Part shown: positions 14,418-21,976 of the stretch, piece after piece
Numbering within the stretch: the first letter of the stretch is position 1
How the letters are laid out: each line of letters starts with the position of its first letter
NCBI GenBank assembly: GCA_016716005.1
Contig: JADJXE010000001.1
Coordinates: 1,935,001-1,999,000 of the forward strand
Direction: 5' to 3'
Length of the DNA stretch: 64,000 nt
From: Acidimicrobiales bacterium
GTDB lineage: Bacteria; Actinomycetota; Acidimicrobiia; Acidimicrobiales; JADJXE01
Program-made: the position numbers and the translations under genes
Notes under the pieces: generated by a model
What the model was told of the DNA's origin: nothing
The model's database searches: none
What the model saw: the letters and a program-made list of their open reading frames with translations, nothing else

Positions 14418-15722
14418 TCAGCAGCGCACGTCGGCTACCAGCACCACCGGGCCGCCCGCGCTGCTCTGCTGCTTCAGCACGCGGCCAGCGCCGTCGCGGA
14501 TCGAGGAGATGCCGTGCCCGGTCGAGCGCACGACGGGAACGCCGGCCATGACCGCAGCCCACACCGCGCTGTGATGGTGGAGGACCTCGAACCCGCCGAA
14601 CCAGTCGTTCGACGGCACCGCGAGGAGCGCCCCGGCCCGCCGCGCCGAGCGCGCGGTGTCGGAGTAGTCGAGGTCGACGCAGATGGCCGTCGACAGCGCC
14701 GCTCCGGTGGCCAGCCGGTGAGGGCCCACCTCCATCTTGGCCAGGCGGGGCGGCTCGGCCCCGCGGGCGGGGTGCTGCTTCTCGTAGCGCCCGACCACGC
14801 CGCTCTTGTCGATCACCGCCAGCGTGTTCAACGGGATCGCCGCGTCGAAGAAGCCCGCGACGATCACCACGTCGAGCGCTCGGGCCCAGGCCTCCACCCC
14901 CGCGAACCAGCGCGCCGGCCCACCGGCCTCGGTAACGACGCTCGCCTCGGGGAGCACGATCACCCTGGCGCCCTGACGCGCGGCCTCCTCGACGTGAGGC
15001 CGGTAGCGCGCCAGCGTTCCCTCCACGTCGCGGTACTCAGGCGACTCGGTAGAGACCACCCCGGTGGGCTCTCCGTGCTCCGGCGGCTTGCCGTCGACGA
15101 CCACCGCCGCGACGCGACAAGGGCTGCCTTGCCCGGCCCGGGCCGTGGCGCGCCTCAGGCTCGCCCAGCCGAACGTCAGCACCGCCACCACGAAGCCCGT
15201 CCCGGCCGCCGCCGCTCCGAGGTGGCCACCCAGCGCCAGCGCCACCGACGTGCTCGCGGTCGCGAGCACCGCCGTCGTCATCAGATCGCCGCCCAGCCGC
15301 GCCGTGTGCACCACCGCCAGCCATGGCTGCTGGGTGCGCGCCAGGGGGTTGTTCACGAACCGGGGCGCCCCGATGAGCCGCAGGGGGAGCACCGCGGCCA
15401 CCATCGCCAGCGGGAAAGCCACCACCAGCCACGGCCCTTTCGCCAGCCACGCCGCCAGGGCGGCGCTCGCCCCCCAGCTCACGGCGCTCGTTGCGGCCGT
15501 CAACGGAGCCATGGGCCGCAGCGTTCGTGACCACACCCCGGAGACGCTCGCCAGCCCACCCACCAGCGCCGCCGCCAGGCCGGCCTCGAGGGGAGTGCGA
15601 AGCAGCGCCAACAGCGCCACAGGGACGAGGACACACCAGCCGAAGAGGGGCAGCAGGGTCTTCATCACGCTCTTGGCCGTGGACATCGTCTCTGGGCTTG
15701 TCAACATGGTCGTGGACATCAT
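14418..15722 (-). CDS. Membrane-bound nitrilase-superfamily protein, apolipoprotein N-acyltransferase (Lnt)-like
   Basis: The product of about 434 residues has an N-terminal membrane half (some six helices from LFGWCVLVPVALLALL to GTGFVVAVLTFGWASL) and a C-terminal nitrilase fold. The catalytic triad is visible: Glu in RVIVLPEASV, Lys in VGRYEKQHPARG and Cys in STAICVDLDYSD. Membrane domain plus nitrilase is the layout of Lnt, which N-acylates lipoproteins. This one is shorter and more divergent than Lnt, so it may act on another acyl acceptor. ATG 15722 or 15719 is chosen because CGGAGGG lies immediately upstream; the frame stays open further up into a 2TM-domain segment. It lies inside the element between the first two att sites. 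Confidence 0.75.
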   Translation of the reverse strand: MMSTTMLTSPETMSTAKSVMKTLLPLFGWCVLVPVALLALLRTPLEAGLAAALVGGLASVSGVWSRTLRPMAPLTAATSAVSWGASAALAAWLAKGPWLVVAFPLAMVAAVLPLRLIGAPRFVNNPLARTQQPWLAVVHTARLGGDLMTTAVLATASTSVALALGGHLGAAAAGTGFVVAVLTFGWASLRRATARAGQGSPCRVAAVVVDGKPPEHGEPTGVVSTESPEYRDVEGTLARYRPHVEEAARQGARVIVLPEASVVTEAGGPARWFAGVEAWARALDVVIVAGFFDAAIPLNTLAVIDKSGVVGRYEKQHPARGAEPPRLAKMEVGPHRLATGAALSTAICVDLDYSDTARSARRAGALLAVPSNDWFGGFEVLHHHSAVWAAVMAGVPVVRSTGHGISSIRDGAGRVLKQQSSAGGPVVLVADVRC

Positions 15723-16118
15723 CCCTCCGGTCAACGACTCGGGCGAACCAAGCCATCGCATGCGGTGGCTCTGGCTGTTCGAGCAGCGAAGGCAGCAGAG
15801 GGTTGTCAGGGTGAGTCCGGGTGGCGGTCGCGATCGACATTGACCACCCCGCGATTGCGCTCCATCTCTCTGGATGTGATCCTCGGTGATCGGGCGCCTG
15901 CCGAACACTGCCCAGGCATTGATCGCAACGCCGACGCCCCATCCAAGGGTGACCCAGACCGGCCACGGAACCCGTGTCTTCTCGGAGTCCGTGAATGCCC
16001 GGAGAAACCACAGGAACGCGTTGACCACGACGTACACCGCCAAGTGTGACTTGAAGTCGCGTTTCTCCCTGAGTCGCTTGATCGCGAGGTCTCTCGAATC
16101 CGCAGCATCACGGCTCAT
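15723..16118 (-). CDS. 2TM-domain segment, in frame upstream of the Lnt-like gene
   Basis: From GTG/ATG 16118 the frame reads LAIKRLREKRDFKSHLAVYV, VVNAFLWFLRAFT and WPVWVTLGWGVGVAINAWAV, the 2TM domain (PF13239) found alone or at the N-terminus of bacterial membrane proteins. After residue 80 the sequence looks like untranslated spacer (Arg/Pro/Cys-rich), yet no stop occurs before the downstream gene. Either it was a separate small 2TM gene whose stop was lost, or a fusion of 566 residues. The first is more likely because of the ribosome site before 15722. Confidence 0.55.
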
Positions 16119-16134
16119 CGGATATCAGCGGGGC

Positions 16135-16857
16135 GTGATCGTGGCGAGTAGGCCTGTGGGGAGAACTCAGCGGCGGTCGACCGACCCGCCGGCCCCTTCG
16201 GCCGATGGTGGGCCGCCCATCATCCACGTGTGGGAGGCCGATGAGCTGTGCCGGTTCCTCGATGCCACCGTCGATCATCGCCACCACACCGTGTTCACGA
16301 TCGCGGCGAAGACGGGGATGCGCCGGGGCGAGCTGCTCGGGCTTCGTTGGCACGACATCGACTCCTAGCGCTCGACCGTCACCATCCGCCGGGCGCTGCC
16401 GGTGGTGGGCTGGACGGTGCACTTCGCCGACGTGAAGACCCGCACGGCCCGCCGGACCATAGACATGTCCGGCACCGCACTCGATGCGCTGCGGCGACGA
16501 CGGGAGTCCCTCGAGAAGGCTGCCGCTGATGCAGGCGAGGGCTTTGATCCGAAGGGCTTGGTGTTCGCCCGGCCCGACGGTGATCCGATCCACCCCGAGT
16601 ACGTCACCCGGACGTTCGATCGGCTCGTGGCCCAGCACGGCCTGACCCGCATCCGCTTCCACGACCTTCGGCAGACGCACGCCACCCTGCTGCTGAAGGC
16701 CGCGGTCCCCGTGAAGGTCGTGTCCGAGCGTCTCGGCCACGCCAGCCCTGGCTTCACGCTCAACGTGTACCAGCACGTCCTCCCGGGCATGCAGGCCGAA
16801 GCGGCCCTGGTCTTCGACCGCCTCCTCGGCGAGGGCTTCGGCAAAGCCGATCAGTAG
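16135..16857 (+). pseudogene. Tyrosine recombinase (phage-type integrase), N-truncated with in-frame amber stop
   Basis: The catalytic half of a tyrosine integrase is complete in sequence: AAKTGMRRGELLGLRWHDID (first Arg), VKTRTARRTIDM, IRFHDLRQTHATLLL (H-x-x-R), VSERLGHASPGF (His) and LNVYQHVLPGMQAEA (Tyr). After HDIDS an amber codon (16366-16368) interrupts the frame, and translation resumes in the same frame. The N-terminal core-binding and arm domains are missing; upstream sequence is antisense to the 2TM gene. The protein is most likely inactive unless the stop is read through. It would have belonged to the element inserted in tRNA-Arg. Confidence 0.8.
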
Positions 16858-17083
16858 ATGCCGAGCTCCTGGGCCTCCGCGGCGAGGGCGTTCACGGCAT
16901 CGAGGCGCCGGGCTTGGTCGAGACCCCGGAAGCGCACCACGTCGGAGCGCTGGAGCAAACGCCGACCGCCGACCTCGGCGAGGGGATCTCACCGCCATCG
17001 AGCAGCCCGTCGAGGTAGGGCTGAGACACGCTCAGCAAGTCGGCGGCCTGCTCGGCACTGATCTCCTCTTCATGCGGCGTCAT
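16851..17083 (-). pseudogene. Excisionase-like HTH antitoxin relic, frameshifted
   Basis: ATG 17083 starts MTPHEEEISAEQAADLLSVS, then QPYLDGLLDGGEIPS, an HTH like that of the antitoxin at 12144. One base is then out of register; the other frame continues VGGRRLLQRSDVVRFRGLDQ to ALAAEAQELGIY and ends at TGA 16851-16853. The AxEAQELGxY end is typical for antitoxins of PIN toxins. Its 3' end overlaps the integrase end by 7 bases, tail to tail. No partner toxin remains upstream or downstream. Confidence 0.6.
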
Positions 17084-17367
17084 GGCATCTGTCCACCTCG
17101 GTACTGGCGGGGTCGGACGGCGCGTTTCGCGGCTTCGGCGTCCGCCTGATTGCCACGGCTCCGGGTCGGTGAGCCCGAGAGGGAGTGGATCGATGGCGGA
17201 CTCCTCGACGTGGACTGCTCGGCCCCGCACCGTCCCGAGCGGCTCAGCCCGCCCGGTCGCAGTCCATCCCAACCGATCCGTTCGAAGACCCGTTAGAAGT
17301 CGGCCCGATCCTGGACGCGCACGAGGCGGCCTCCGGATCGGAAACCGCCTCCTATCAGGGATCCTGG

Positions 17368-17413
17368 TCAGCGCGCTCGGAGGGACTCGAACCCCCAACC
17401 TTCTGATCCGTAG
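17368..17413. repeat. Displaced 3' half of tRNA-Arg (attachment site 2) plus element end
   Basis: These 46 bases equal 19065-19110 exactly: the tRNA-Arg 3' half from anticodon loop to 3' end plus 5 flanking bases. The following DNA to about 17545 matches that after site 1 (13288-13410), including two copies of GGATTGCCA. Together with site 1 and the intact tRNA it defines two stacked elements: 13244-17368 and 17368-19069. Confidence 0.85.
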
Positions 17414-17543
17414 GCGCATCCGTCGGGTCCGGCTGGTGTTGTCTCCTGCTGTTGTAGCAGGTCAGGTGGGGCGTCCGGTCCGGCGAGTGCTGCGGAATCC
17501 GGCTCCGTGACGCCCGGTGGATTGCCAGCGGGATTGCCAGGGA

Positions 17544-17891
17544 TCACGTCCCGACGTCGTCTCCATCCACTCGCGTGATCAGCGAGCGGACGGCATCGAG
17601 CAGAGGTCCGAGCTCGGTGTCGACCACGTCCTGCACGATCGCGTGGTCGGTGTCGAAGTAGTGGTGGGCCATTTGGTCGCGCATGCGAGCGATCTCTCTC
17701 CACGGGATGCTCGGCGCCTCTTCGAGCAGGTCCGGGCTGATGGCCTTGACGGCCTCGCCGATCTCGATGAGGCGAACACGCACCGCGTCGTAGACCAAGC
17801 CGTCGTGGAGGTCGCCTCGTTCGAGGTATCCCTGGATCGCGCTGATCGCGTCGGCGATGTCATCAAGACGTGCCCTGTCGTGTCTGCTCAC
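17544..17891 (-). CDS. hepT: HepT toxin (HEPN RNase), intact copy 3
   Basis: The 115-residue protein is a full-length HepT. R71-D-Q-M-A-H76-H-Y78 gives the RX4HXY motif, whose Arg and His cut RNA and whose Tyr is the residue that MntA modifies with AMP. The N-terminal helix (SRHDRARLDDIADAISAIQG) and C-terminal helix (LLDAVRSLITRVDGDD) match copies 1 and 2. GTG 17891 overlaps the mntA stop by 4 bases (GTGA). As the only intact copy of three in this window it is probably the active one. It is immediately followed by the element end and att site 2. Confidence 0.9.
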   Translation of the reverse strand: MSRHDRARLDDIADAISAIQGYLERGDLHDGLVYDAVRVRLIEIGEAVKAISPDLLEEAPSIPWREIARMRDQMAHHYFDTDHAIVQDVVDTELGPLLDAVRSLITRVDGDDVGT

Positions 17892-18196
17892 AGGCGCACG
17901 GCCTCCGCGAGGACCTGGTCTCGCAGCCGATCCCTGAGCGAGTCCGGTGTACCGACGTCGACCTTCACCCCGAGCGCTTCCTCGAGCTCGGCACCGATGG
18001 ACAGGATCTCGAAGGGTCGAGCTCCGGGAGCGAGCTCGACGAGGAAGTCGATGTCGCTGCCAGGCCGCTCGTCCCCGCGGGCCACCGAGCCGAAGATGGC
18101 GACCGACCGGCCGTGGTGACGCGCCACGATGGCCTTGATCTCCTCCCGGCGAGCCTCCACCAACTCCCGCAGCGGGGTCGCCCGTACGTCGGTCAT
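17888..18196 (-). CDS. mntA: MntA antitoxin (minimal nucleotidyltransferase), intact copy 3
   Basis: The 102-residue protein carries VAIFGSVARGDERPGSDIDF: G36-S37, ten residues, then D48-x-D50, the exact GSX10DXD active site of MntA enzymes. MntA inactivates HepT by adding AMP to the tyrosine of RX4HXY. The N-terminal helix LRELVEARREEIKAIVARHH is shared with copy 2. It starts at ATG 18196 and is coupled to hepT by a 4-base overlap. The DNA upstream (18197-18320) is similar to that upstream of copy 2, so the whole unit was duplicated. Confidence 0.9.
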   Translation of the reverse strand: MTDVRATPLRELVEARREEIKAIVARHHGRSVAIFGSVARGDERPGSDIDFLVELAPGARPFEILSIGAELEEALGVKVDVGTPDSLRDRLRDQVLAEAVRL

Positions 18197-18341
18197 GGGT
18201 GACAGGGTACGGGCCACGAACGTTGCGGTACGGTCCGAGTCAGGTTTCGGTGACGCTCGGCCGATGAAGCCCAACGCCCAGACCCGACGGTTGAGGGCAT
18301 GTCGCGGCAAGTCCGCGACGAGAGGGTCGATACTGACGGAG

Positions 18342-19052
18342 ATGTCGATCGCTGAGGAACCGGGACGCAGTGCTGAGGTGGCAGCGGCGCGGCGCCGGGC
18401 CAGCGTGGTTGCGGTAGTCGCGGGGCTCGCTCTTGCGCCGTACTTCTGGCTCGCGAACGCCGTGGTGGGCTGGCCAGTCCAGGACGCTCCGCCCTTCGAC
18501 GCGCCGGCACAGGACTTCATCGACTTCTACGTCGACGGGTTATCCCGGATACCGCTCAGGGCCACCGTGGCCATCGGCTCTTGGGCCCTGTGGCTGTTGT
18601 TGGTCCTGTCGGTGGTGCGCGCGGCGTGCCGACGGCTCGATCTTGCCGCTGTCTTCTCCATGACGCTGGCAGGCGCCGCCATCGCGCTCTACGTGGCGGC
18701 GGAGGGTGTGCTGGCGTGGCCGACGATCGGGACGACGGAGAACGACGTCTCCCAGCATCTTGATCCTGGCGTAGCCCAGGCAATGGTGCTCTCGCGAGAC
18801 GGCCTCCATGCGACGGCGAGCGTGCTGCTGGGGATCTCGATGCTGGTCGTCGCCTGGCTCCTGGCCCGCAGCGACCTTTGGGGCCACTGGATGCTCGCAG
18901 CGGTGGCGTTCGTCGCTGGCGTGTCGGCCTGTACCACGATGTTCCAGGGTTCAGACCCGATCGGACCCGGTGGGATCCTCCTGTGGGGCATTGTGGTCGC
19001 CGTCGTGATCTTGGTCGGCCGACGACGCGACGTGTCCCCGCACCCCTACTGA
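18342..19052 (+). CDS. Multi-pass membrane protein, uncharacterised
   Basis: The 236-residue product has a basic N-terminus (VAAARRRASVV) and about six to seven hydrophobic segments, including VVAVVAGLALAPYFWLANAV, ALWLLLVLSVV, FSMTLAGAAIALYVAAEGVL, LGISMLVVAWLLA, WMLAAVAFVAGV and ILLWGIVVAVVILVG. ATG 18342 is chosen over an upstream frame that runs antisense through mntA; GACGGAGA lies just before it. No family is recognised. It is the only non-toxin gene of the element nearest the tRNA and ends 17 bases before the tRNA 3' end. Confidence 0.65.
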   Translation: MSIAEEPGRSAEVAAARRRASVVAVVAGLALAPYFWLANAVVGWPVQDAPPFDAPAQDFIDFYVDGLSRIPLRATVAIGSWALWLLLVLSVVRAACRRLDLAAVFSMTLAGAAIALYVAAEGVLAWPTIGTTENDVSQHLDPGVAQAMVLSRDGLHATASVLLGISMLVVAWLLARSDLWGHWMLAAVAFVAGVSACTTMFQGSDPIGPGGILLWGIVVAVVILVGRRRDVSPHPY

Positions 19053-19068
19053 ACTGCTCTTTCCTCAG

Positions 19069-19141
19069 CGCGCTCGGAGGGACTCGAACCCCCAACCTTC
19101 TGATCCGTAGTCAGATGCTCTATCCGTTGAGCTACGAGCGC
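19069..19141 (-). tRNA. tRNA-Arg (anticodon ACG)
   Basis: The acceptor stem GCGCTCG pairs with CGAGCGC. The anticodon stem TCTGA/TCAGA holds loop CTACGGA (anticodon ACG), and the T arm has GGTTCGAGTCC in a GGGGG/CCCTC context. The discriminator is G and no CCA is encoded. With inosine at position 34 this tRNA would read CGU, CGC and CGA. Its 3' half is the integration target copied at 13244 and 17368. Confidence 0.95.
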
Positions 19142-19227
19142 AGGGTGGACCGGGGAAGTGTAGTCGGCGGGTGTCCCGGGTTCGATCGGGGCCCTGCCCC
19201 GCCACACCCGCCGCCGGAGGGAGAACC

Positions 19228-19476
19228 GTGTGCCGGAACATCACCACGCTGCGGGGGCTCGAGCCGCCGGCCACCACCGCCGAGATCGAGGCGGCCGCCC
19301 GCCAGTACGTGCGCAAGGTGAGCGGCATCCGCCAGCCGTCACCGGCCACCGAGGATCGCTTCGAGCAGGCCGTCGCCGAGGTGGCCAGGATCACCGCCGA
19401 CCTGCTCGACGGCCTCCCGCCCCGCCGCCAGCCACCCGCCCAGGTGCCCCCGCTGCGCCGCCTCGGGCCCGCCTGA
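19228..19476 (+). CDS. DUF2277 domain protein
   Basis: The 82-residue product starts MCRNITTLRGLEPPATTAEI and contains AAARQYVRKVSGIRQPS and FEQAVAEVARITADLLDGLP, the full pattern of the small DUF2277 family (M-C-R-N-I-x-x-L...EPPAT...QYVRKVSG). Function is unknown. GTG 19228 is chosen because the family begins with MCRNI and because GGAGGGAGAA lies directly upstream. It is convergent with the DUF3054 gene, with 5 bases between the stops. Confidence 0.85.
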   Translation: MCRNITTLRGLEPPATTAEIEAAARQYVRKVSGIRQPSPATEDRFEQAVAEVARITADLLDGLPPRRQPPAQVPPLRRLGPA

Positions 19477-19481
19477 GCGGG

Positions 19482-19919
19482 TCAGCGCCGGCGGAGCCGG
19501 CCCAGGCCCAGCCCGACGAGCCGCCAACCGCCGGTGGTGGCCACGATGAAGGCCGCCGACACCCCGAGGAACGTGGTGAAGAACGGCCGGTCGAGCGCCA
19601 CCGCCCGCAGCGCCCAGGCCACCGGCAGGCCGATCACCCACACCGCGGCCAGGCGGGCGAGCCGCTGGGTGCGGGCGGTGTACAGGCGGGCGGCGAGGGC
19701 CACGGCGTACCAGCCCACCGCGAACGGCCACAGCACCTCGAGGAACCAGGACCCGTCGCCGTCGATGCCGTGGCTGCTGCGTCCCCCCCACACGAAGGCC
19801 AGCAGGCAGGCCAGGTCGAGCAGCGGCGGCAGCCACACCGGCGCCCGGCGCTCGCCGGTGCCGGGCGACGACGGAGCCGGCGCAGAGGCGGGCGACGACG
19901 CGGGAGCGGGGTTGGCCAC
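19482..19919 (-). CDS. DUF3054 integral membrane protein
   Basis: The product of about 145 residues has a Pro/Ser/Ala-rich N-terminus, then four hydrophobic segments: PPLLDLACLLAFVWGGRSSH, VLWPFAVGWYAVALAARLY, AAVWVIGLPVAWALRAV and FFTTFLGVSAAFIVATTGGW. This is the DUF3054 layout (about 125 residues, four helices). GTG 19919 gives the shortest sensible start; a longer frame continues upstream but is antisense to the sulfatase. Function is unknown. Confidence 0.8.
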   Translation of the reverse strand: MANPAPASSPASAPAPSSPGTGERRAPVWLPPLLDLACLLAFVWGGRSSHGIDGDGSWFLEVLWPFAVGWYAVALAARLYTARTQRLARLAAVWVIGLPVAWALRAVALDRPFFTTFLGVSAAFIVATTGGWRLVGLGLGRLRRR

Positions 19920-20006
19920 GACCCGAGTGTGCCCGCTCGCCCGGCCGGGGCGCCATCCGGGCACCCGTGACCCCCTACGCTGCCGGCCACGACAAAGGGG
20001 GGAACC

Positions 20007-21533
20007 GTGTCCTTCGATCCCATCGCCTCGCCCACGACCACGGTGGCCGACCACCGGGAGCCGCAGTTCGTCTTCCCCGAGGAGCACGAGGCGGCCCAGG
20101 CCAAGCTGGCCGACTTCGCGGCCCGCACCGGCGGCCGGCGGCCCAACGTGCTGGTGATCCTCATGGACGACGTGGGCTGGGGCGACTTCGGGTGCTACGG
20201 CGGCGGGGTGGCCGTGGGGGCGCCCACCCCCAACATCGACAAGCTGGCCCGCCGGGGCCTGCTGCTCACGTCGTGCTACTCGGAGCCCTCGTGCTCGCCC
20301 AGCCGGGCCACGCTGCTCACCGGCCGGCTCCCCATGCGCCACGGCCTGCAGCGCCCGCCCATGTACGGCGAGCCCGGCGGCCTGCAGGGCGAGATCACCC
20401 TGGCCCAGCTGCTCTCCGACGCCGGCTACGTCACCCAGGCGGTGGGCAAGTGGCACCTGGGCGAGAACCGGGCCAGCCAGCCCCAGCACGTGGGCTTCGA
20501 CGACTTCTACGGCTTCCTGTCGGTGTCGGACATGTACTCGGAGTGGCGCGACCCCGCCTTCTTCCCCGAGCTCGTCTACTCGGCCGCCCGCACCGACTGG
20601 CTGAAGAACCAGCCCTTCAACCGCTGCTTCGTGCATGCCACCAGAGGGCGCGAGGTGGAGCCGGTGGAGGAGGTCACCATCCCGGTGCTCTCGCTGCTCG
20701 ACGACAAGTGGGCCGAGTACTCCATCGACTTCATCGGCCGCATGGCCGACGACGAGCGCCCCTGGTTCCTCTACCACGGCACCCGCGGCGCCCACTTCGA
20801 CAACTACCCGCACGAGCGCTTCCTCGGCTCGTCGCCGGCCAAGCACCCCTACAAGGACACGATCATCGAGCTCGACGACATCGTCGGCCGGCTGATCGCC
20901 GCCCTCGAGGAGACCGGCCAGCTGGAGCGCACCGTGGTGTTCGTGTCGTCCGACAACGGGCCGCACATGGAGAACTGGCCCGACGCCGCCTACACGCCGT
21001 TCCGCTGCGCCAAGGGCTCGACGTGGGAGGGCGGCGTGCGCGTCCCGGGGATCTTCGCGTGGCCGGGGATGATCGAGCCCGACCGCCAGACCGACGGCCT
21101 GTTCGCCTTCAGCGACGTGTTCACCACGGCGCTGGCCCTGGCCGGCGCCCTCGACGACATCCCCACCGACCGGTTCGTCGACGGCGTCGACCAGACGTCG
21201 TTCCTGCTGGCCCCGGACGGCACGTCGAACCGCAAGTACCACTACTACTGGCTGCTCGACACCCTCTCCGCCCTGCGGGTGGGCGAGTACAAGTTCATGC
21301 TCGCCTCCACCAGCGACGACGACACCGACGTCGCCGGGCCCGGCGGCTTCACCGGCGTCACCCAGCACTACACCTACGCCCGGCTCTACAACCTGTACCT
21401 CGACCCGAAGGAGCGGCACAGCTACCTCACCCGCAAGCTGGCCTACAACGAGTCGTTCCTGAGCGGGATCGTGAACCACCTGCGCACGTACCGCGAGTTC
21501 CCGCCGAAGAACGTGATGACCAGGGCCGACTGA
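20007..21533 (+). CDS. Sulfatase (arylsulfatase family, Cys-type)
   Basis: The 508-residue protein has NVLVILMDDVGWGDFGCYGG (about residues 47-66), with the Asp pair that binds the Ca2+ or Mg2+ ion, and the modification motif C96-S-P-S-R100 followed by ATLLTGR. AVGKWHLG and SSDNGPH give the other conserved catalytic residues. The Cys must be converted to formylglycine; the FGE enzyme that does this is not in the window. There is no signal peptide, so the enzyme seems cytoplasmic. The substrate is unknown. It starts at GTG 20007, preceded by AAAGGGGGG, and TACGCT at 19976-19981 could be its -10 box. Confidence 0.9.
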   Translation: MSFDPIASPTTTVADHREPQFVFPEEHEAAQAKLADFAARTGGRRPNVLVILMDDVGWGDFGCYGGGVAVGAPTPNIDKLARRGLLLTSCYSEPSCSPSRATLLTGRLPMRHGLQRPPMYGEPGGLQGEITLAQLLSDAGYVTQAVGKWHLGENRASQPQHVGFDDFYGFLSVSDMYSEWRDPAFFPELVYSAARTDWLKNQPFNRCFVHATRGREVEPVEEVTIPVLSLLDDKWAEYSIDFIGRMADDERPWFLYHGTRGAHFDNYPHERFLGSSPAKHPYKDTIIELDDIVGRLIAALEETGQLERTVVFVSSDNGPHMENWPDAAYTPFRCAKGSTWEGGVRVPGIFAWPGMIEPDRQTDGLFAFSDVFTTALALAGALDDIPTDRFVDGVDQTSFLLAPDGTSNRKYHYYWLLDTLSALRVGEYKFMLASTSDDDTDVAGPGGFTGVTQHYTYARLYNLYLDPKERHSYLTRKLAYNESFLSGIVNHLRTYREFPPKNVMTRAD

Positions 21534-21559
21534 CCCGAGCCGCCGCGATCCGCCGCCCG

Positions 21560-21565
21560 TAGCCT
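21560..21565 (+). promoter_or_regulatory. -10 element (TAGCCT) of msrB, leaderless
   Basis: TAGCCT lies 6 bases (GGGCCC) before the msrB ATG with no ribosome-binding site between, so the mRNA would start at or next to the initiation codon. Confidence 0.5.
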
Positions 21566-21571
21566 GGGCCC

Positions 21572-21976
21572 ATGGCTGACATCCCCCAGACCGACGAGGA
21601 GTGGCGCCTGCGGCTCCCGCCCGAGCGCTACGAGGTGCTCCGCCGGGCCGGCACCGAGCGCCCGTGGAGCGGCGAGTACGTCGACTCCCACGACGACGGC
21701 ACCTTCACCTGCGCGGGCTGCGGCGCCCCCCTGTTCCGATCCGACACCAAGTACGAGTCGGGCTCGGGCTGGCCGAGCTTCTGGGAGCCGATCACCCCGG
21801 GCGCGGTCACCGAGCACGTCGACGTGTCGCACGGCATGCGGCGGGTGGAGGTGCGCTGCGGCCGCTGCGGCTCGCACCTGGGCCACGTGTTCGACGACGG
21901 CCCCCGCCCGACCGGGCTGCGCTACTGCATGAACTCCCTGGCCCTCGACCTCCGGCCGGACGCGCCGGCCACGTGA
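21572..21976 (+). CDS. msrB: Peptide-methionine (R)-S-oxide reductase MsrB
   Basis: The 134-residue enzyme reduces methionine-R-sulfoxide in proteins. Two zinc-binding CxxC pairs are present, FTCAGCGAPLF and VRCGRCGSHLGHVF, with SGSGWPSFWEPI between them. The catalytic cysteine is in LRYCMNSLAL (usually RYCINS). The length is typical of stand-alone MsrB. No MsrA is in the window. The gene overlaps the next by 4 bases (GTGA), which suggests joint expression with a DNA-repair glycosylase. Confidence 0.95.
   Translation: MADIPQTDEEWRLRLPPERYEVLRRAGTERPWSGEYVDSHDDGTFTCAGCGAPLFRSDTKYESGSGWPSFWEPITPGAVTEHVDVSHGMRRVEVRCGRCGSHLGHVFDDGPRPTGLRYCMNSLALDLRPDAPAT

Noticed and set aside
17084..17367. Gene between the antitoxin relic and att site 2
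   Set aside because: Frames are short and lack consistent coding bias; no domain was recognised on either strand.
13244..17413. Repeated 44-46 base blocks as a CRISPR array or transposon ends
   Set aside because: The blocks are tRNA-Arg 3' halves spaced by kilobases, with no spacers, no cas genes and no transposase.
19920..21479. Long minus-strand frame opposite the sulfatase continuing into DUF3054
   Set aside because: Only the part after 19919 resembles a protein family; the rest is antisense to a well-conserved sulfatase.
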